DNA of 64,000 bases from CAVVXX01 sp052389895 (GTDB lineage: Bacteria; Pseudomonadota; Alphaproteobacteria; Micropepsales; Micropepsaceae): assembly GCA_052389895.1 (NCBI GenBank), contig JBQTHM010000002.1:47793-111792 (forward strand), read 5' to 3'. Each line of letters opens with the position of its first letter. Position 1 is the stretch's first letter. Shown piece by piece: positions 34,220 to 42,380 of the stretch. The notes beneath the pieces are model-generated. The model had not been told where the DNA came from. It worked only from the letters and a program-made list of their open reading frames with translations, and made no database searches. The position numbers and the translations under genes were made by a program.

Positions 34220-35080
34220 TCAGCCGAAGCGGCCCGTGATGTAATCCTCGGTGCGCTTTTGCGAAGGGTTGGTAAAGATGTGTTCTGTCGGTCCGAACTC
34301 GACCAGCTCACCCAAATGCATGAAGCCCGTATAATCCGAAATTCGGCTGGCCTGCTGCATATTGTGGGTGACGATCAGGATCGTCACCGAACTGCACAGT
34401 TCACGCAATAAATCTTCAATTCTCGCCGTGCCGATGGGATCGAGCGACGATGTCGGCTCATCCAAAAGAATAATTTCCGGATCGGGAGCAAGCGCCCGTG
34501 CGATGCACAGGCGCTGCTGTTGCCCGCCCGACAACGAGTAGGCCGAGACATTCAGCCGGTCCTTCACTTCCTCCCACAGCGCCGCCTGGCGAAGCGCGTG
34601 TTCTACCTTTTCCTTTACGGCGCCTGGCTTGCGCATGCCGCGGATCCAGAGCCCCGAGGCCACATTGTCGAACACGGATTTGGGGAACGGATTGGGCTTC
34701 TGGAACACCATGCCGACCAGCAAACGTACCAGAAGCGGTGACGTGCTCTTCGCCACCAGATCGAGCTTTTCCGGATAAAGGATGATTTTCCCGCCATAGC
34801 GGTTGCCGGGATAAAGATCGTGCATGCGGTTGAACGAGCGCAGCAGCGTGCTTTTGCCGCAGCCCGATGGGCCGATGATCGCAGTGATCATCTTGTCCGC
34901 CACCGGCATGTTGATGTTCTTCAGCGCCTGCACGCCGTTGGCGTACCAGAAATCGAAATCCTTCGTCTCTGCGCGCAACACCGGCGTCACAACGGCCACG
35001 GGCGCATCCTTTTTCTTGACCAGGTCCTTCAAGCCAGCGTGTTTCATTGGTTCGCGCGTTTCAAGGGAAGCCTGGCTCAT
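34220..35080 (-). CDS. pstB: phosphate ABC transporter ATP-binding protein PstB
   Basis: ATPase of the high-affinity phosphate importer. 286 residues: Walker A GPSGCGKST near residue 70, signature YSLSGGQQQRLCIARAL, Walker B ILLDEPTSSLDP, and the PstB-typical VFQKPNPFPKSVFDNV. The N-terminus is about 25 residues longer than usual. ATG 35080 overlaps the pstA stop by 4 bases; the open frame upstream is pstA out of frame. phoU and phoB, often next to pstB, are not in this window. Confidence 0.97.
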   Translation of the reverse strand: MSQASLETREPMKHAGLKDLVKKKDAPVAVVTPVLRAETKDFDFWYANGVQALKNINMPVADKMITAIIGPSGCGKSTLLRSFNRMHDLYPGNRYGGKIILYPEKLDLVAKSTSPLLVRLLVGMVFQKPNPFPKSVFDNVASGLWIRGMRKPGAVKEKVEHALRQAALWEEVKDRLNVSAYSLSGGQQQRLCIARALAPDPEIILLDEPTSSLDPIGTARIEDLLRELCSSVTILIVTHNMQQASRISDYTGFMHLGELVEFGPTEHIFTNPSQKRTEDYITGRFG

Positions 35081-35994
35081 CGCATGGCCTTTCGCACACG
35101 GTAGCGAATCCAGATCGCAAGCCCGTTCATGATGAGCGTCATGCCCACCAGCACCACGCCCGCCGCCGCCGCATTGATGTGAAATCCCGCCTGCGGCCGC
35201 GAAATCCAGTTGAACATCTGGATGGGCATGAGCGTGAAGGGCGAATTGAGCCAGTCGAAATTGACGAAGGGAAAATCCGGCTGCAGGGGCGTCGGCGGCA
35301 GGAAGGCGATGAACGAAAGCGCGCCGATGGTGATAACCGGCGCTGTCTCGCCGATGGCGCGCGACATGCCGACGATCGCCCCGGTGAGAATTCCTGGCCA
35401 CGCCGCGGGGATGATGTACATGCGCACTGTTTGCCATTTGTCGGCGCCCAGCGCATATGCGCCTTCACGCACGCCCTGGGGAATGCTGCGTATGGCCTCG
35501 CGGCTTGCGACGATGATGACGGGAAGAATGAGCAGCGCGAGAACCAGGCCCGCCACCAGGATAGTCTCGCCGAGATTGAGCCCATAGACGAAAAAGCCGA
35601 GCGCGAGCAGGCCGTAGATGATGGAAGGCACGCCGGCAAGATTGGTGATGTTGATCTCGATGAAATTCGTTATCCAGTTCTTGCCCGCATATTCCTCCAG
35701 ATAAACCCCGGCGCCGACGCCGAGCGGCACCGCAATCGCCATGGTCACCAGCATGACCAGCGCCGTGCCGACCCAGGCGGACAAAATCCCCGCGCGCTCC
35801 GGGTTGCGCGAAGGGAAACTGGTAAAGAAGTCGGGCGTAAGGCGCGGGACGCCGTCGATTGCAAGATCCACCAGCAGCGCCATCAGCATGGTCATGGCAA
35901 TCACGAGCACGGCGAATCCGCCCAGCGCGAACGCCATGTCCGATTTCCTGCCCCGCTGCACGAGCGCGGAATAGTTTGCGGGCAGCGCTGTCAT
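35077..35994 (-). CDS. pstA: phosphate ABC transporter permease PstA
   Basis: 305 residues with about six membrane helices and the permease EAA-type loop (SREAIRSIPQGVREGAYALGADKWQTV), plus GMSRAIGETAPVI. It forms the inner-membrane channel with PstC. Overlaps pstB by 4 bases and starts 1 base after pstC ends. Confidence 0.96.
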   Translation of the reverse strand: MTALPANYSALVQRGRKSDMAFALGGFAVLVIAMTMLMALLVDLAIDGVPRLTPDFFTSFPSRNPERAGILSAWVGTALVMLVTMAIAVPLGVGAGVYLEEYAGKNWITNFIEINITNLAGVPSIIYGLLALGFFVYGLNLGETILVAGLVLALLILPVIIVASREAIRSIPQGVREGAYALGADKWQTVRMYIIPAAWPGILTGAIVGMSRAIGETAPVITIGALSFIAFLPPTPLQPDFPFVNFDWLNSPFTLMPIQMFNWISRPQAGFHINAAAAGVVLVGMTLIMNGLAIWIRYRVRKAMR

Positions 35995-35995
35995 C

Positions 35996-36943
35996 TCAAT
36001 AGACCTCGCGGATACGCCGGCGCAGCTCGAAGCCGAGCACGTTGAAGGCCAGCGTGATGAGGAACAGCGTTAGTCCGGCGGCGAAGATCGTTTGATAGGC
36101 CAGCGAGCCGTGTGGCAGGTCGCCCAAGCTTATCTGCACGATGTAGGTGGTGATTGTGGCCGCCCCTTCGAGCGGGTTCAGGGTGAGATTGGCGTTCTGG
36201 CCCGCTGCGATGGCAACCACCATGGTTTCGCCCACCGCGCGCGACATGCCAAGAATGTAGGCCGCCGTGATGCCCGAGAAGGCGCCGGGCACCACCACGC
36301 GCAGCGCCGTCTGAAAGCGCGTGAATCCCAGCGCATAACCGCCTTCCCGCAGGGCATTGGGCACTGCGCGCATCGCGTCCTCACTCACGGTCACCACCAG
36401 CGGAAGCACCATGATGCCCATGACGATGCCGGGAACCAGAATGTTGAATCCGGCAAGCCCGGGAATGAAGGCCTGGAACAGCGGTGTCAGAAACAACAGC
36501 GCGAAATAACCGAACACGACAGTGGGTACGCCGCCCAGTAGCTCGAGCGTTGGCTTGATGAACTCACGCACCTTCTCCGGCGCGAACTCGCTCAAATAGA
36601 CGGCAAGAACGGTGCCCAGCGGAATCGCAACGAGAAGCGCGATGGCGGCTGCCAGCAGCGTCCCCGTAAGCAGCGGGAGGATGCCGAAATGGGCGTCTGC
36701 GAAAACGGGAGTCCATTGCGTATCGGTGAGGAAGTCGACGACGGAAACTTGGCGGAAGAAATCCACCGATTCGCTGACAAGGATGTAGATGATCGCGGCG
36801 GTGACGAATATCGAAATGCTCGCGGCCAAGGACAGGACGCCGTGCATGATGAGCCCGACTGCCCTGCGGCGCAGCAAGAATCGCGTATCCGCTCCCGCAA
36901 ACAGGGCCGCTTCCTTGGCGATGTCTGCGGGGTCGGAAATCAT
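35996..36943 (-). CDS. pstC: phosphate ABC transporter permease PstC
   Basis: 315 residues with about six membrane helices; EAA-type loop VSEDAMRAVPNALREGGYALGFTRFQTA and GMSRAVGETMVVAIA. ATG 36943 starts MISDPADIAKEAA; the frame is open 34 codons further upstream through the pstS-pstC hairpin region, which is not expected to be coding. Confidence 0.96.
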   Translation of the reverse strand: MISDPADIAKEAALFAGADTRFLLRRRAVGLIMHGVLSLAASISIFVTAAIIYILVSESVDFFRQVSVVDFLTDTQWTPVFADAHFGILPLLTGTLLAAAIALLVAIPLGTVLAVYLSEFAPEKVREFIKPTLELLGGVPTVVFGYFALLFLTPLFQAFIPGLAGFNILVPGIVMGIMVLPLVVTVSEDAMRAVPNALREGGYALGFTRFQTALRVVVPGAFSGITAAYILGMSRAVGETMVVAIAAGQNANLTLNPLEGAATITTYIVQISLGDLPHGSLAYQTIFAAGLTLFLITLAFNVLGFELRRRIREVY

Positions 36944-36997
36944 GTGTTGGCCATTTGCATAGGTCCCCGGAATCAGAGCGTGCCGGGATCGCGGGCC

Positions 36998-37033
36998 GCA
37001 AGCCCCTGGGGCGGTTCTTCCCCAGGGGCCTGC
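36998..37033 (-). promoter_or_regulatory. strong hairpin between pstS and pstC
   Basis: GCCCCTGGGG (37002-37011) pairs perfectly with CCCCAGGGGC (37020-37029) around an 8-nt loop, and three further base pairs (GCA/TGC) extend it beyond a mismatch. There is no T-run on the minus strand. A stem-loop just after pstS is typical of processing or attenuation sites that leave more binding-protein mRNA than permease mRNA; that role is inferred. Confidence 0.7.
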
Positions 37034-37041
37034 GGGGGGCG

Positions 37042-38043
37042 TCAATGCGTCTTCTGTGCTTTCAGCAGGTCCGCGACCTTGACTCCGATTTTCGATCCCC
37101 CGGCGAACGCCGTGCCGGTGTGGCGCGCGCGGAAGTTCTGCATGGCGAGGTCATAGGCTTCGTCCGGAAGCGGCACGTAGCCCACCTCGCGCACGAGCTT
37201 CTTCGCGTTGCTCTTGTTGAGATAGAACTCCACGAACTGGCGCACGGCCGGATTCTTGTCGGCGGCGTCCTTGCGCACATAGATGAAAATGGGACGGGAG
37301 AGCGGCTGATAGCTGCTGTCCAGCACATGTTCGGGCGCCGGCGCGACCGCTTTGGCGCCTGCCTTCATGGCAATGGGCACGCCCTTCAGCTTGCCCTTGT
37401 TCTCCACAAAATAGGCGAGGCCGAAGAAGCCGAGCGCATTGACGTCGCCGGCGACTCCCTGGACCAGCACGTTGTCGTCCTCGCTCGCCGTGAAATCGCC
37501 GCGGCTCGAGTGTTCGACGCCCACCGTGGCGAGAGTGAAGTAATCGTAAGTGCCGGAGTCCACGCCCGCCCCGAAAAGGTGCAGCGGCCTGTCCGGGAAG
37601 CTCGAGCGAATCTGTTTCCAGGACTTCACCTTGGCCTGCGCCGAGGGCTCCCACATGCGCTTGAGCTCGTCAACGGTCAGGTGATCGACCCATGTGTTTT
37701 GTGGGTTCACGACAACGGTGAGTGCGTCATAGGCTACCGGCAATTCGATGTACTGGATGTTGTTGGCGGCGCAGTCCTTGCGCTCGCTTTCCCTGATCGG
37801 GCGCGAGGCGTCGGAAATGTGCGTGTCGCCGCGGCAGAATTTCTTGAATCCGCCGCCCGTGCCGGAAAGGCCGACGGTCACGCGGTGCTCGCCGCCGGTG
37901 CTGATCTGGAATTCTTCGGCCATCGCTTCTGTGATGGGAAAGACCGTGCTTGACCCATCCACCTTCACGTCTGCGGCAAAACCAGGCGTGGCGGCGTAGG
38001 CGGCGAACAGCGCCACGGCCGCTACGGAAAACAACTTCGACAT
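37042..38043 (-). CDS. pstS: phosphate ABC transporter substrate-binding protein PstS
   Basis: Periplasmic phosphate-binding protein, 333 residues. Signal peptide cleaved after GFAA (residue 23 or so). Binding-site segments VDGSSTVFPITEAMAEEF, SGTGGGFKKFCRGDTHISDASRP, and GVDSGTYDYFT are typical of the alphaproteobacterial PstS. AAGGAG lies before ATG 38043. First gene of pstSCAB, controlled by a near-perfect Pho box. Confidence 0.97.
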   Translation of the reverse strand: MSKLFSVAAVALFAAYAATPGFAADVKVDGSSTVFPITEAMAEEFQISTGGEHRVTVGLSGTGGGFKKFCRGDTHISDASRPIRESERKDCAANNIQYIELPVAYDALTVVVNPQNTWVDHLTVDELKRMWEPSAQAKVKSWKQIRSSFPDRPLHLFGAGVDSGTYDYFTLATVGVEHSSRGDFTASEDDNVLVQGVAGDVNALGFFGLAYFVENKGKLKGVPIAMKAGAKAVAPAPEHVLDSSYQPLSRPIFIYVRKDAADKNPAVRQFVEFYLNKSNAKKLVREVGYVPLPDEAYDLAMQNFRARHTGTAFAGGSKIGVKVADLLKAQKTH

Positions 38044-38113
38044 GATGAGGGCTCCTTGTTTGGGATTGACACGAATCGCTACGCGTTGCGAAGGCTAGGA
38101 GCGGGCGAAGACG

Positions 38114-38147
38114 GCCATAGCGCCATCGCATGACAGTTTCGTGACAG
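38114..38147 (-). promoter_or_regulatory. Pho box and -10 element of the pst operon
   Basis: On the minus strand CTGTCAC-GAAA-CTGTCAT (38147-38130) matches the PhoB consensus (two CTGTCAT separated by four bases) at 13 of 14 positions. Exactly ten bases further is TATGGC (38119-38114), the spacing found in PhoB-activated promoters where the box replaces the -35. Transcription would start near 38107, giving a leader of about 63 nt. Confidence 0.88.
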
Positions 38148-38179
38148 TCCCGCACTCCTGTCGGCAAAACACGGGGAAT

Positions 38180-39622
38180 TCAGTTGTAGATGTGGAAACG
38201 CATGCCGACGATATCGACTCTCTGTCCACGCGATGCGTTGCCCGCGCCGACCCGGTCTATCTCCACATTGATGTAGTTGAACATCACGCGGACATTGTTG
38301 TTGAGGTACCAGTTGAGGCCCACCGTCCAGGCCTCCTGCTTGCCGCCGCGGATGCCTCCGAATGGCAGCGGCGAGCCAATCGCGCCAGCGCGGTAGTTGA
38401 GGTCATCCACATCGTAGCGGCCGACCAGCTCCCACACGCCCCAACCGGAATCGGAGAGGCTGACGGGATCGATCACTTTGGGATTACCAAAGACGGCAGA
38501 CGACGTGGAATAACGCTTCGATTCGCCGGTTATGATCCATGATCCCTCCACATACCAACCCTCGAAGTCGGGATCGGGCAGAGGGCCGCTCGGACGCTCG
38601 ACGCCAAAATTCCAGTACTCGCCATAGAGCATGAAATTGCGCCAATGGATCACCCCTTCCAGGCCCCAGGCCCAGCCCCCTTCGGCGGGAATGGCGCCGG
38701 TATCGATCGGGCGGTTCGCGCCGTCCACGCGAATATTCGGGCGCTCGCGCAGCCGGATTGTGCTGGCGTCAGTGCCCAGACTCAGAATCGTCGCGCCGTT
38801 GCCGCCGAACTGAATGTCTGCGTCCACGTCGGAATAGAGCCGATAGGCGGCACGGCCGACCAGATTGCTGTTCTCGTCCGTTCCGTGCGCGGTGCCGACC
38901 GGATCGCCTGTCCACGCACCCGAAAGGAAGAAATTATCGCCCGGATGCAGCAGGCCCGATTTCTGGAATTTGAGCTGGCCTGCGCGCCTGCTGGAACCGC
39001 CGCCAAATTTGGACACCACAGTGTTGACGACGGCCGGGCGCTCCATGATGGCAATGTCGTTAGACGAAGTGTTTTCATACATCGAAAAGAAGGGCTTGAA
39101 GACGCCGACCGTGGGGGTAAAACCCGGCACGCCTGTATAGTCGATGCTTGCCTGATAAAGGCTCGCGGCTTCGGCGCCGGAGCCTCCAAATTCCCAGAGG
39201 AATTCATAACCGAAATTCTTCCATACGGAGCCGTTGAATCCGAAGCGCGCACGGCGGACCACGGCGCCTGACCCAAGATCTCTTTCGGCAGCGGGAACCG
39301 CCTGTCCGATGTCGCTCTGATCGATGCTGGCGACGTCAAACATCGCGCGATAGCGGATTGCGAGGCTGAAATTGCCGTCGCCGGTTTTGATCTGCGGCCG
39401 CCCGTCGTCAAAGCTCCACTGTACGGTCTTAGCGGTGTCTTCCAAGTGACCGATTTTCTCGTCCTGTCGCTTGTCTTTCTTGTCTACTTTCTTCTCTAGC
39501 GCCTCGATACGCTGGAGCAATTCCTCGTAGCTGGGCGACTTTGCCGCCGCCACGGCGGGCGCGGCGGCAAATGAACAAAAAACCGCGGCCGCGCCCGGCA
39601 GCCAAATGGATTTCCGTATCAT
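38180..39622 (-). CDS. phosphate-selective porin, OprO/OprP-like
   Basis: 480 residues. Signal peptide ending near AVAAA, then a coiled-coil segment (YEELLQRIEALEKKVDKKD) typical of OprP-type trimers, then a beta-barrel ending in Asn. VVRRARFGFNGSVWKNFGYEFLWEFG is a family-typical strand pair. Probably admits phosphate or polyphosphate across the outer membrane; position beside pstSCAB and a Pho-box-like site support this. Specificity cannot be proved from sequence. Confidence 0.9.
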   Translation of the reverse strand: MIRKSIWLPGAAAVFCSFAAAPAVAAAKSPSYEELLQRIEALEKKVDKKDKRQDEKIGHLEDTAKTVQWSFDDGRPQIKTGDGNFSLAIRYRAMFDVASIDQSDIGQAVPAAERDLGSGAVVRRARFGFNGSVWKNFGYEFLWEFGGSGAEAASLYQASIDYTGVPGFTPTVGVFKPFFSMYENTSSNDIAIMERPAVVNTVVSKFGGGSSRRAGQLKFQKSGLLHPGDNFFLSGAWTGDPVGTAHGTDENSNLVGRAAYRLYSDVDADIQFGGNGATILSLGTDASTIRLRERPNIRVDGANRPIDTGAIPAEGGWAWGLEGVIHWRNFMLYGEYWNFGVERPSGPLPDPDFEGWYVEGSWIITGESKRYSTSSAVFGNPKVIDPVSLSDSGWGVWELVGRYDVDDLNYRAGAIGSPLPFGGIRGGKQEAWTVGLNWYLNNNVRVMFNYINVEIDRVGAGNASRGQRVDIVGMRFHIYN

Positions 39623-39717
39623 TGCGTTCTTCCCCTCTTGTTCGTGAAAGACCGGACGGGCCTATCTCGCCCCAGGACGTTCCTTCCAGAGCAGCGTAAC
39701 AGCGCAACGACGGATTG

Positions 39718-39735
39718 GTGACCGCTGTGTGACAT
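39718..39735 (-). promoter_or_regulatory. Pho-box-like direct repeat upstream of the porin gene
   Basis: Minus-strand ATGTCAC-ACAG-CGGTCAC matches CTGTCAT-N4-CTGTCAT at 10 of 14 positions, with the correct 11-bp period and pointing toward the porin, 96 bases upstream of its ATG. I see no good -10 at the expected spacing, so this is a weaker candidate than the pstS box. Confidence 0.45.
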
Positions 39736-39807
39736 GCCCGGCCCGCGCACAGACCTCTGCCGCTTTGTGTCCCTGTGTGGCTAACGTGTAACTGGGGCAG
39801 GAAGCAT

Positions 39808-39845
39808 AAGCCCCGCCGGAAGGGGATTGCCGGCGGGGCTTTTCC
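39808..39845 (+). terminator. orphan intrinsic terminator on the + strand
   Basis: GCCCCGCCGG (39810-39819) pairs perfectly with CCGGCGGGGC (39830-39839) over a 10-nt loop, followed by TTTT. There is no + strand protein gene upstream of it: the porin at 38180-39622 runs the other way. It may close an unannotated small RNA, or protect the downstream kinase gene from antisense read-through. Confidence 0.75.
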
Positions 39846-40192
39846 GTTCGCGCAACAAACTCGGACGCGAACCGCAGACGGGCAAGCGCCCTGAACGTTA
39901 CGCAGGGCGGCTTTCCGCTGGCGCGACAGGGCGGTAACAAAGCAGCATTCTGCGACACTCCTGTGACGGCGCAGCATCATTTGCATGACAACGCACCTGT
40001 TCGCGCGCAGGCAAAACATATCTCTCGTTTTGGCACAGATGCGGGGCGCGGCGCGCATTAACAACGATTGCAAATCGGCGAAACTCATTAAGCTTTTGGC
40101 AACCGGGAACACGGCCTGATTGCGCCCGCGTTGCGCCAGTGCACGGGCCACGATACCCGGCACGTCCGGCGCGTGGGGAATGGGCAGGGTTT
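39846..40192. other. rest of the porin-kinase intergenic gap
   Basis: Together with 39623-39845 this makes a 570-base gap without a credible protein gene; open frames across it are not conserved-looking. Besides the two features above it contains CTGCGAC-ACTC-CTGTGAC (39950-39967), an 11-bp-period direct repeat matching the Pho consensus at 9 of 14 positions and pointing at the kinase gene. An AT-richer stretch (39991-40090) precedes the kinase start. No promoter could be assigned with confidence. Confidence 0.5.
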
Positions 40193-42370
40193 ATGCTGAC
40201 GCGCGCCGGCAGAGTGTTCTACGCGCTTATCGCAGCCGTTGTGGCCGCCATTGCACTGTGGGACGTGCACGTCCACGGGCATCTTACCCTGATGGATGCG
40301 CAGCTCTTGGGCGCGCTTGCCCTGCTCGGCACCGGCATTCTTCTGTTCGGGCTCGTGTCCGCGCGCAATCGCGCCGCCAAGTTCGCCGGCCGTAACGATC
40401 GGCTCGCGGCACTCGCCGGCGAATTCGAGTCCGTAATCGCCGCGCTCGAAGCCGCCAATGCACGGCTTAATGCCAGCGAGGAGCGCTACCGCGGGCTCGT
40501 GGACGCACAGGGCGATGCGATTCTGCGCCGCACGGGCGATGGGCGGCTGACTTACGTCAACGAAGCCTTCTGCCGAATCTTCGGCCTCGTGCGTGAGGAC
40601 GTGATTGGGCGGTCGTTTCATCCCGAACTGCATCCGGAATCTGCGCCCGCGCTTTTTGGCCGTTTTGCAGGCCATGAAACCGGGCTCGAGCGCGTGCGCT
40701 ATGACCAGCATGCCAAGACAATGGCTGGGTTTCGCTGGCTTTCATGGGAGGACTACGCCGTACGCGACGCGCATGGGCAGCTTGTCGAGGTCCAAAGCGT
40801 CGGCCGCGACATCACCGACCGCAAGGCGCTGGAAGCAGCGCTGATGGAGGCCCGCGACAAGGCGGAACACGCAAGCCGCGCCAAATCGCAATTCCTCGCC
40901 GCCATGAGTCACGAAATCCGCACGCCGATGAATGGCGTGCTCGGCATGGCGCGGCTCTTGATGGAAACGCCGCTGGAACCGGACCAGCGCGCCTACGCCG
41001 AAGCTATTGTGCAGTCGGGAACCGCGCTGCTCTCGCTGATCGATGGTCTGCTTGACCTCTCCAAAATAGAAGCCGGAACGATCGTGCTAGATCCAGCGCC
41101 CGTGAGGCTCCGCCAGATCATCGAGGACATCAACGAGCTGCTCGCCTTTCGCGCACACGCCAAGGGGCTCGAGATCGCTGCCGCCATTGCGCCCCGGGTT
41201 CCGGAGGTGGTGTGCGCCGACGCCAATCGCCTGCGCCAAGTCATTACTAACCTCGTCAGCAATGCGATCAAGTTCACGGATAAGGGCGGCGTGCTCGTTT
41301 CCGCGCATGTCGAGCAACGCGCTGAAGTCGCCCGCTTGCATATAGAGGTGCGTGACACCGGCGTTGGCGTTCCGCCCGACAAACGGGAAGCGATCTTCGA
41401 CGAATTTGTTCAGGCCGGCGCACGCAGCGCGGAAGGGGCGGGACTTGGCCTGGCCATCTCGAAACGCCTTGTCGAGGCGATGGGAGGTGAAATCGGCATG
41501 CGGCCCGCGGAAGACCACGGCAGTGTCTTTTGGTTCACCGTTCCGCTGGACGAAACGGCGGTGGATGAAAAAGCGCATGAACAGACGCGGCGCGGGCGCG
41601 CTGCCGTTGTTTCAAGATCGCCGGTCCTTCATGCCAGCCTGCGGCTGCAGCTGGAGGCGGCAGGTATGGAAACGATCTCGTTGCAGTCGCTGGAATCGGG
41701 CCCCGCGGACGCGATCGACTGCGACGTAGTGCTGTTCGACGTGGCACACGGCGTCGAGAATCTGCCGGATTTTTCGCGCGCCCCGGCCCCGGTGGCCGTA
41801 TTGTTGCCGCCCAGGGGCCGCGCACAACTGGCCGAGCTTGCCTCCAAGGGCATCGCTTTTTATCTCACCAAGCCCGTGCGCCAATCCTCGCTCGAGCGGC
41901 GTTTGCGGGCGGCGCTTTCGCCAGAAACCGAGGCAGGCGGAACCGCGCAGGCGCGCCCTCCGCAACGCGCCGCGCTTGGCGCGCTCTCCATTCTGTTGGC
42001 CGAAGATAATCCGGTGAGCGCACTGCTGGCACGCGAGCTGTTGCGCCGGCGCGGCCACCGGGTGGACGAGGTGCACGGCGGCGAAGACGCCGTTCGCGCG
42101 CGCACACTCGCCGACTATGACTTGGTTGTGATGGATATTCATCTGCCCGGCGTGAACGGAATCGAGGCCACCAGACGCATCCGGGCGTGGGAATCCGCGG
42201 CGGGACGGGCCCGCACGCCCATTATCGCGCTCAGTGCCGATGTGATGGACACCGGGCGCAGGGCTTGCCTTGAAGCGGGAATGGATGGTTTTCTCGTCAA
42301 GCCGGTTGATCCTGACGCATTGGACAGCGTGCTTGCATCGCTAAAACCCCCGGCTACCGCAGCCGCATGA
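40193..42370 (+). CDS. membrane hybrid sensor histidine kinase with two receiver-like domains
   Basis: 725 residues. Two membrane helices (about 9-24 and 35-53) with a short periplasmic loop, a coiled linker, and a PAS domain (about 95-215; ITDRKALEAAL at its end). HisKA follows with phospho-acceptor His in AAMSHEIRTPMNG near residue 241. HATPase_c has N-box NLVSNAIKF and G-boxes DTGVGVP and GAGLGLAISK. Then comes a divergent receiver-like domain (about 475-585) and a canonical receiver (about 600-718) with Asp about 647 in VVMDIHLPGVNG and Lys in LVKPV. The output target is unknown. ATG 40193 has GGGCAGGG upstream; a longer frame to 40139 exists. Ends 10 bases before ampG. Confidence 0.92.
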   Translation: MLTRAGRVFYALIAAVVAAIALWDVHVHGHLTLMDAQLLGALALLGTGILLFGLVSARNRAAKFAGRNDRLAALAGEFESVIAALEAANARLNASEERYRGLVDAQGDAILRRTGDGRLTYVNEAFCRIFGLVREDVIGRSFHPELHPESAPALFGRFAGHETGLERVRYDQHAKTMAGFRWLSWEDYAVRDAHGQLVEVQSVGRDITDRKALEAALMEARDKAEHASRAKSQFLAAMSHEIRTPMNGVLGMARLLMETPLEPDQRAYAEAIVQSGTALLSLIDGLLDLSKIEAGTIVLDPAPVRLRQIIEDINELLAFRAHAKGLEIAAAIAPRVPEVVCADANRLRQVITNLVSNAIKFTDKGGVLVSAHVEQRAEVARLHIEVRDTGVGVPPDKREAIFDEFVQAGARSAEGAGLGLAISKRLVEAMGGEIGMRPAEDHGSVFWFTVPLDETAVDEKAHEQTRRGRAAVVSRSPVLHASLRLQLEAAGMETISLQSLESGPADAIDCDVVLFDVAHGVENLPDFSRAPAPVAVLLPPRGRAQLAELASKGIAFYLTKPVRQSSLERRLRAALSPETEAGGTAQARPPQRAALGALSILLAEDNPVSALLARELLRRRGHRVDEVHGGEDAVRARTLADYDLVVMDIHLPGVNGIEATRRIRAWESAAGRARTPIIALSADVMDTGRRACLEAGMDGFLVKPVDPDALDSVLASLKPPATAAA

Positions 42371-42380
42371 GCTTCTATCC

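Noticed and set aside
36944..37045. N-terminal extension of PstC
   Set aside because: The open frame runs back through the pstS-pstC stem-loop and encodes Gly/Pro/Arg-rich sequence not found in PstC proteins.
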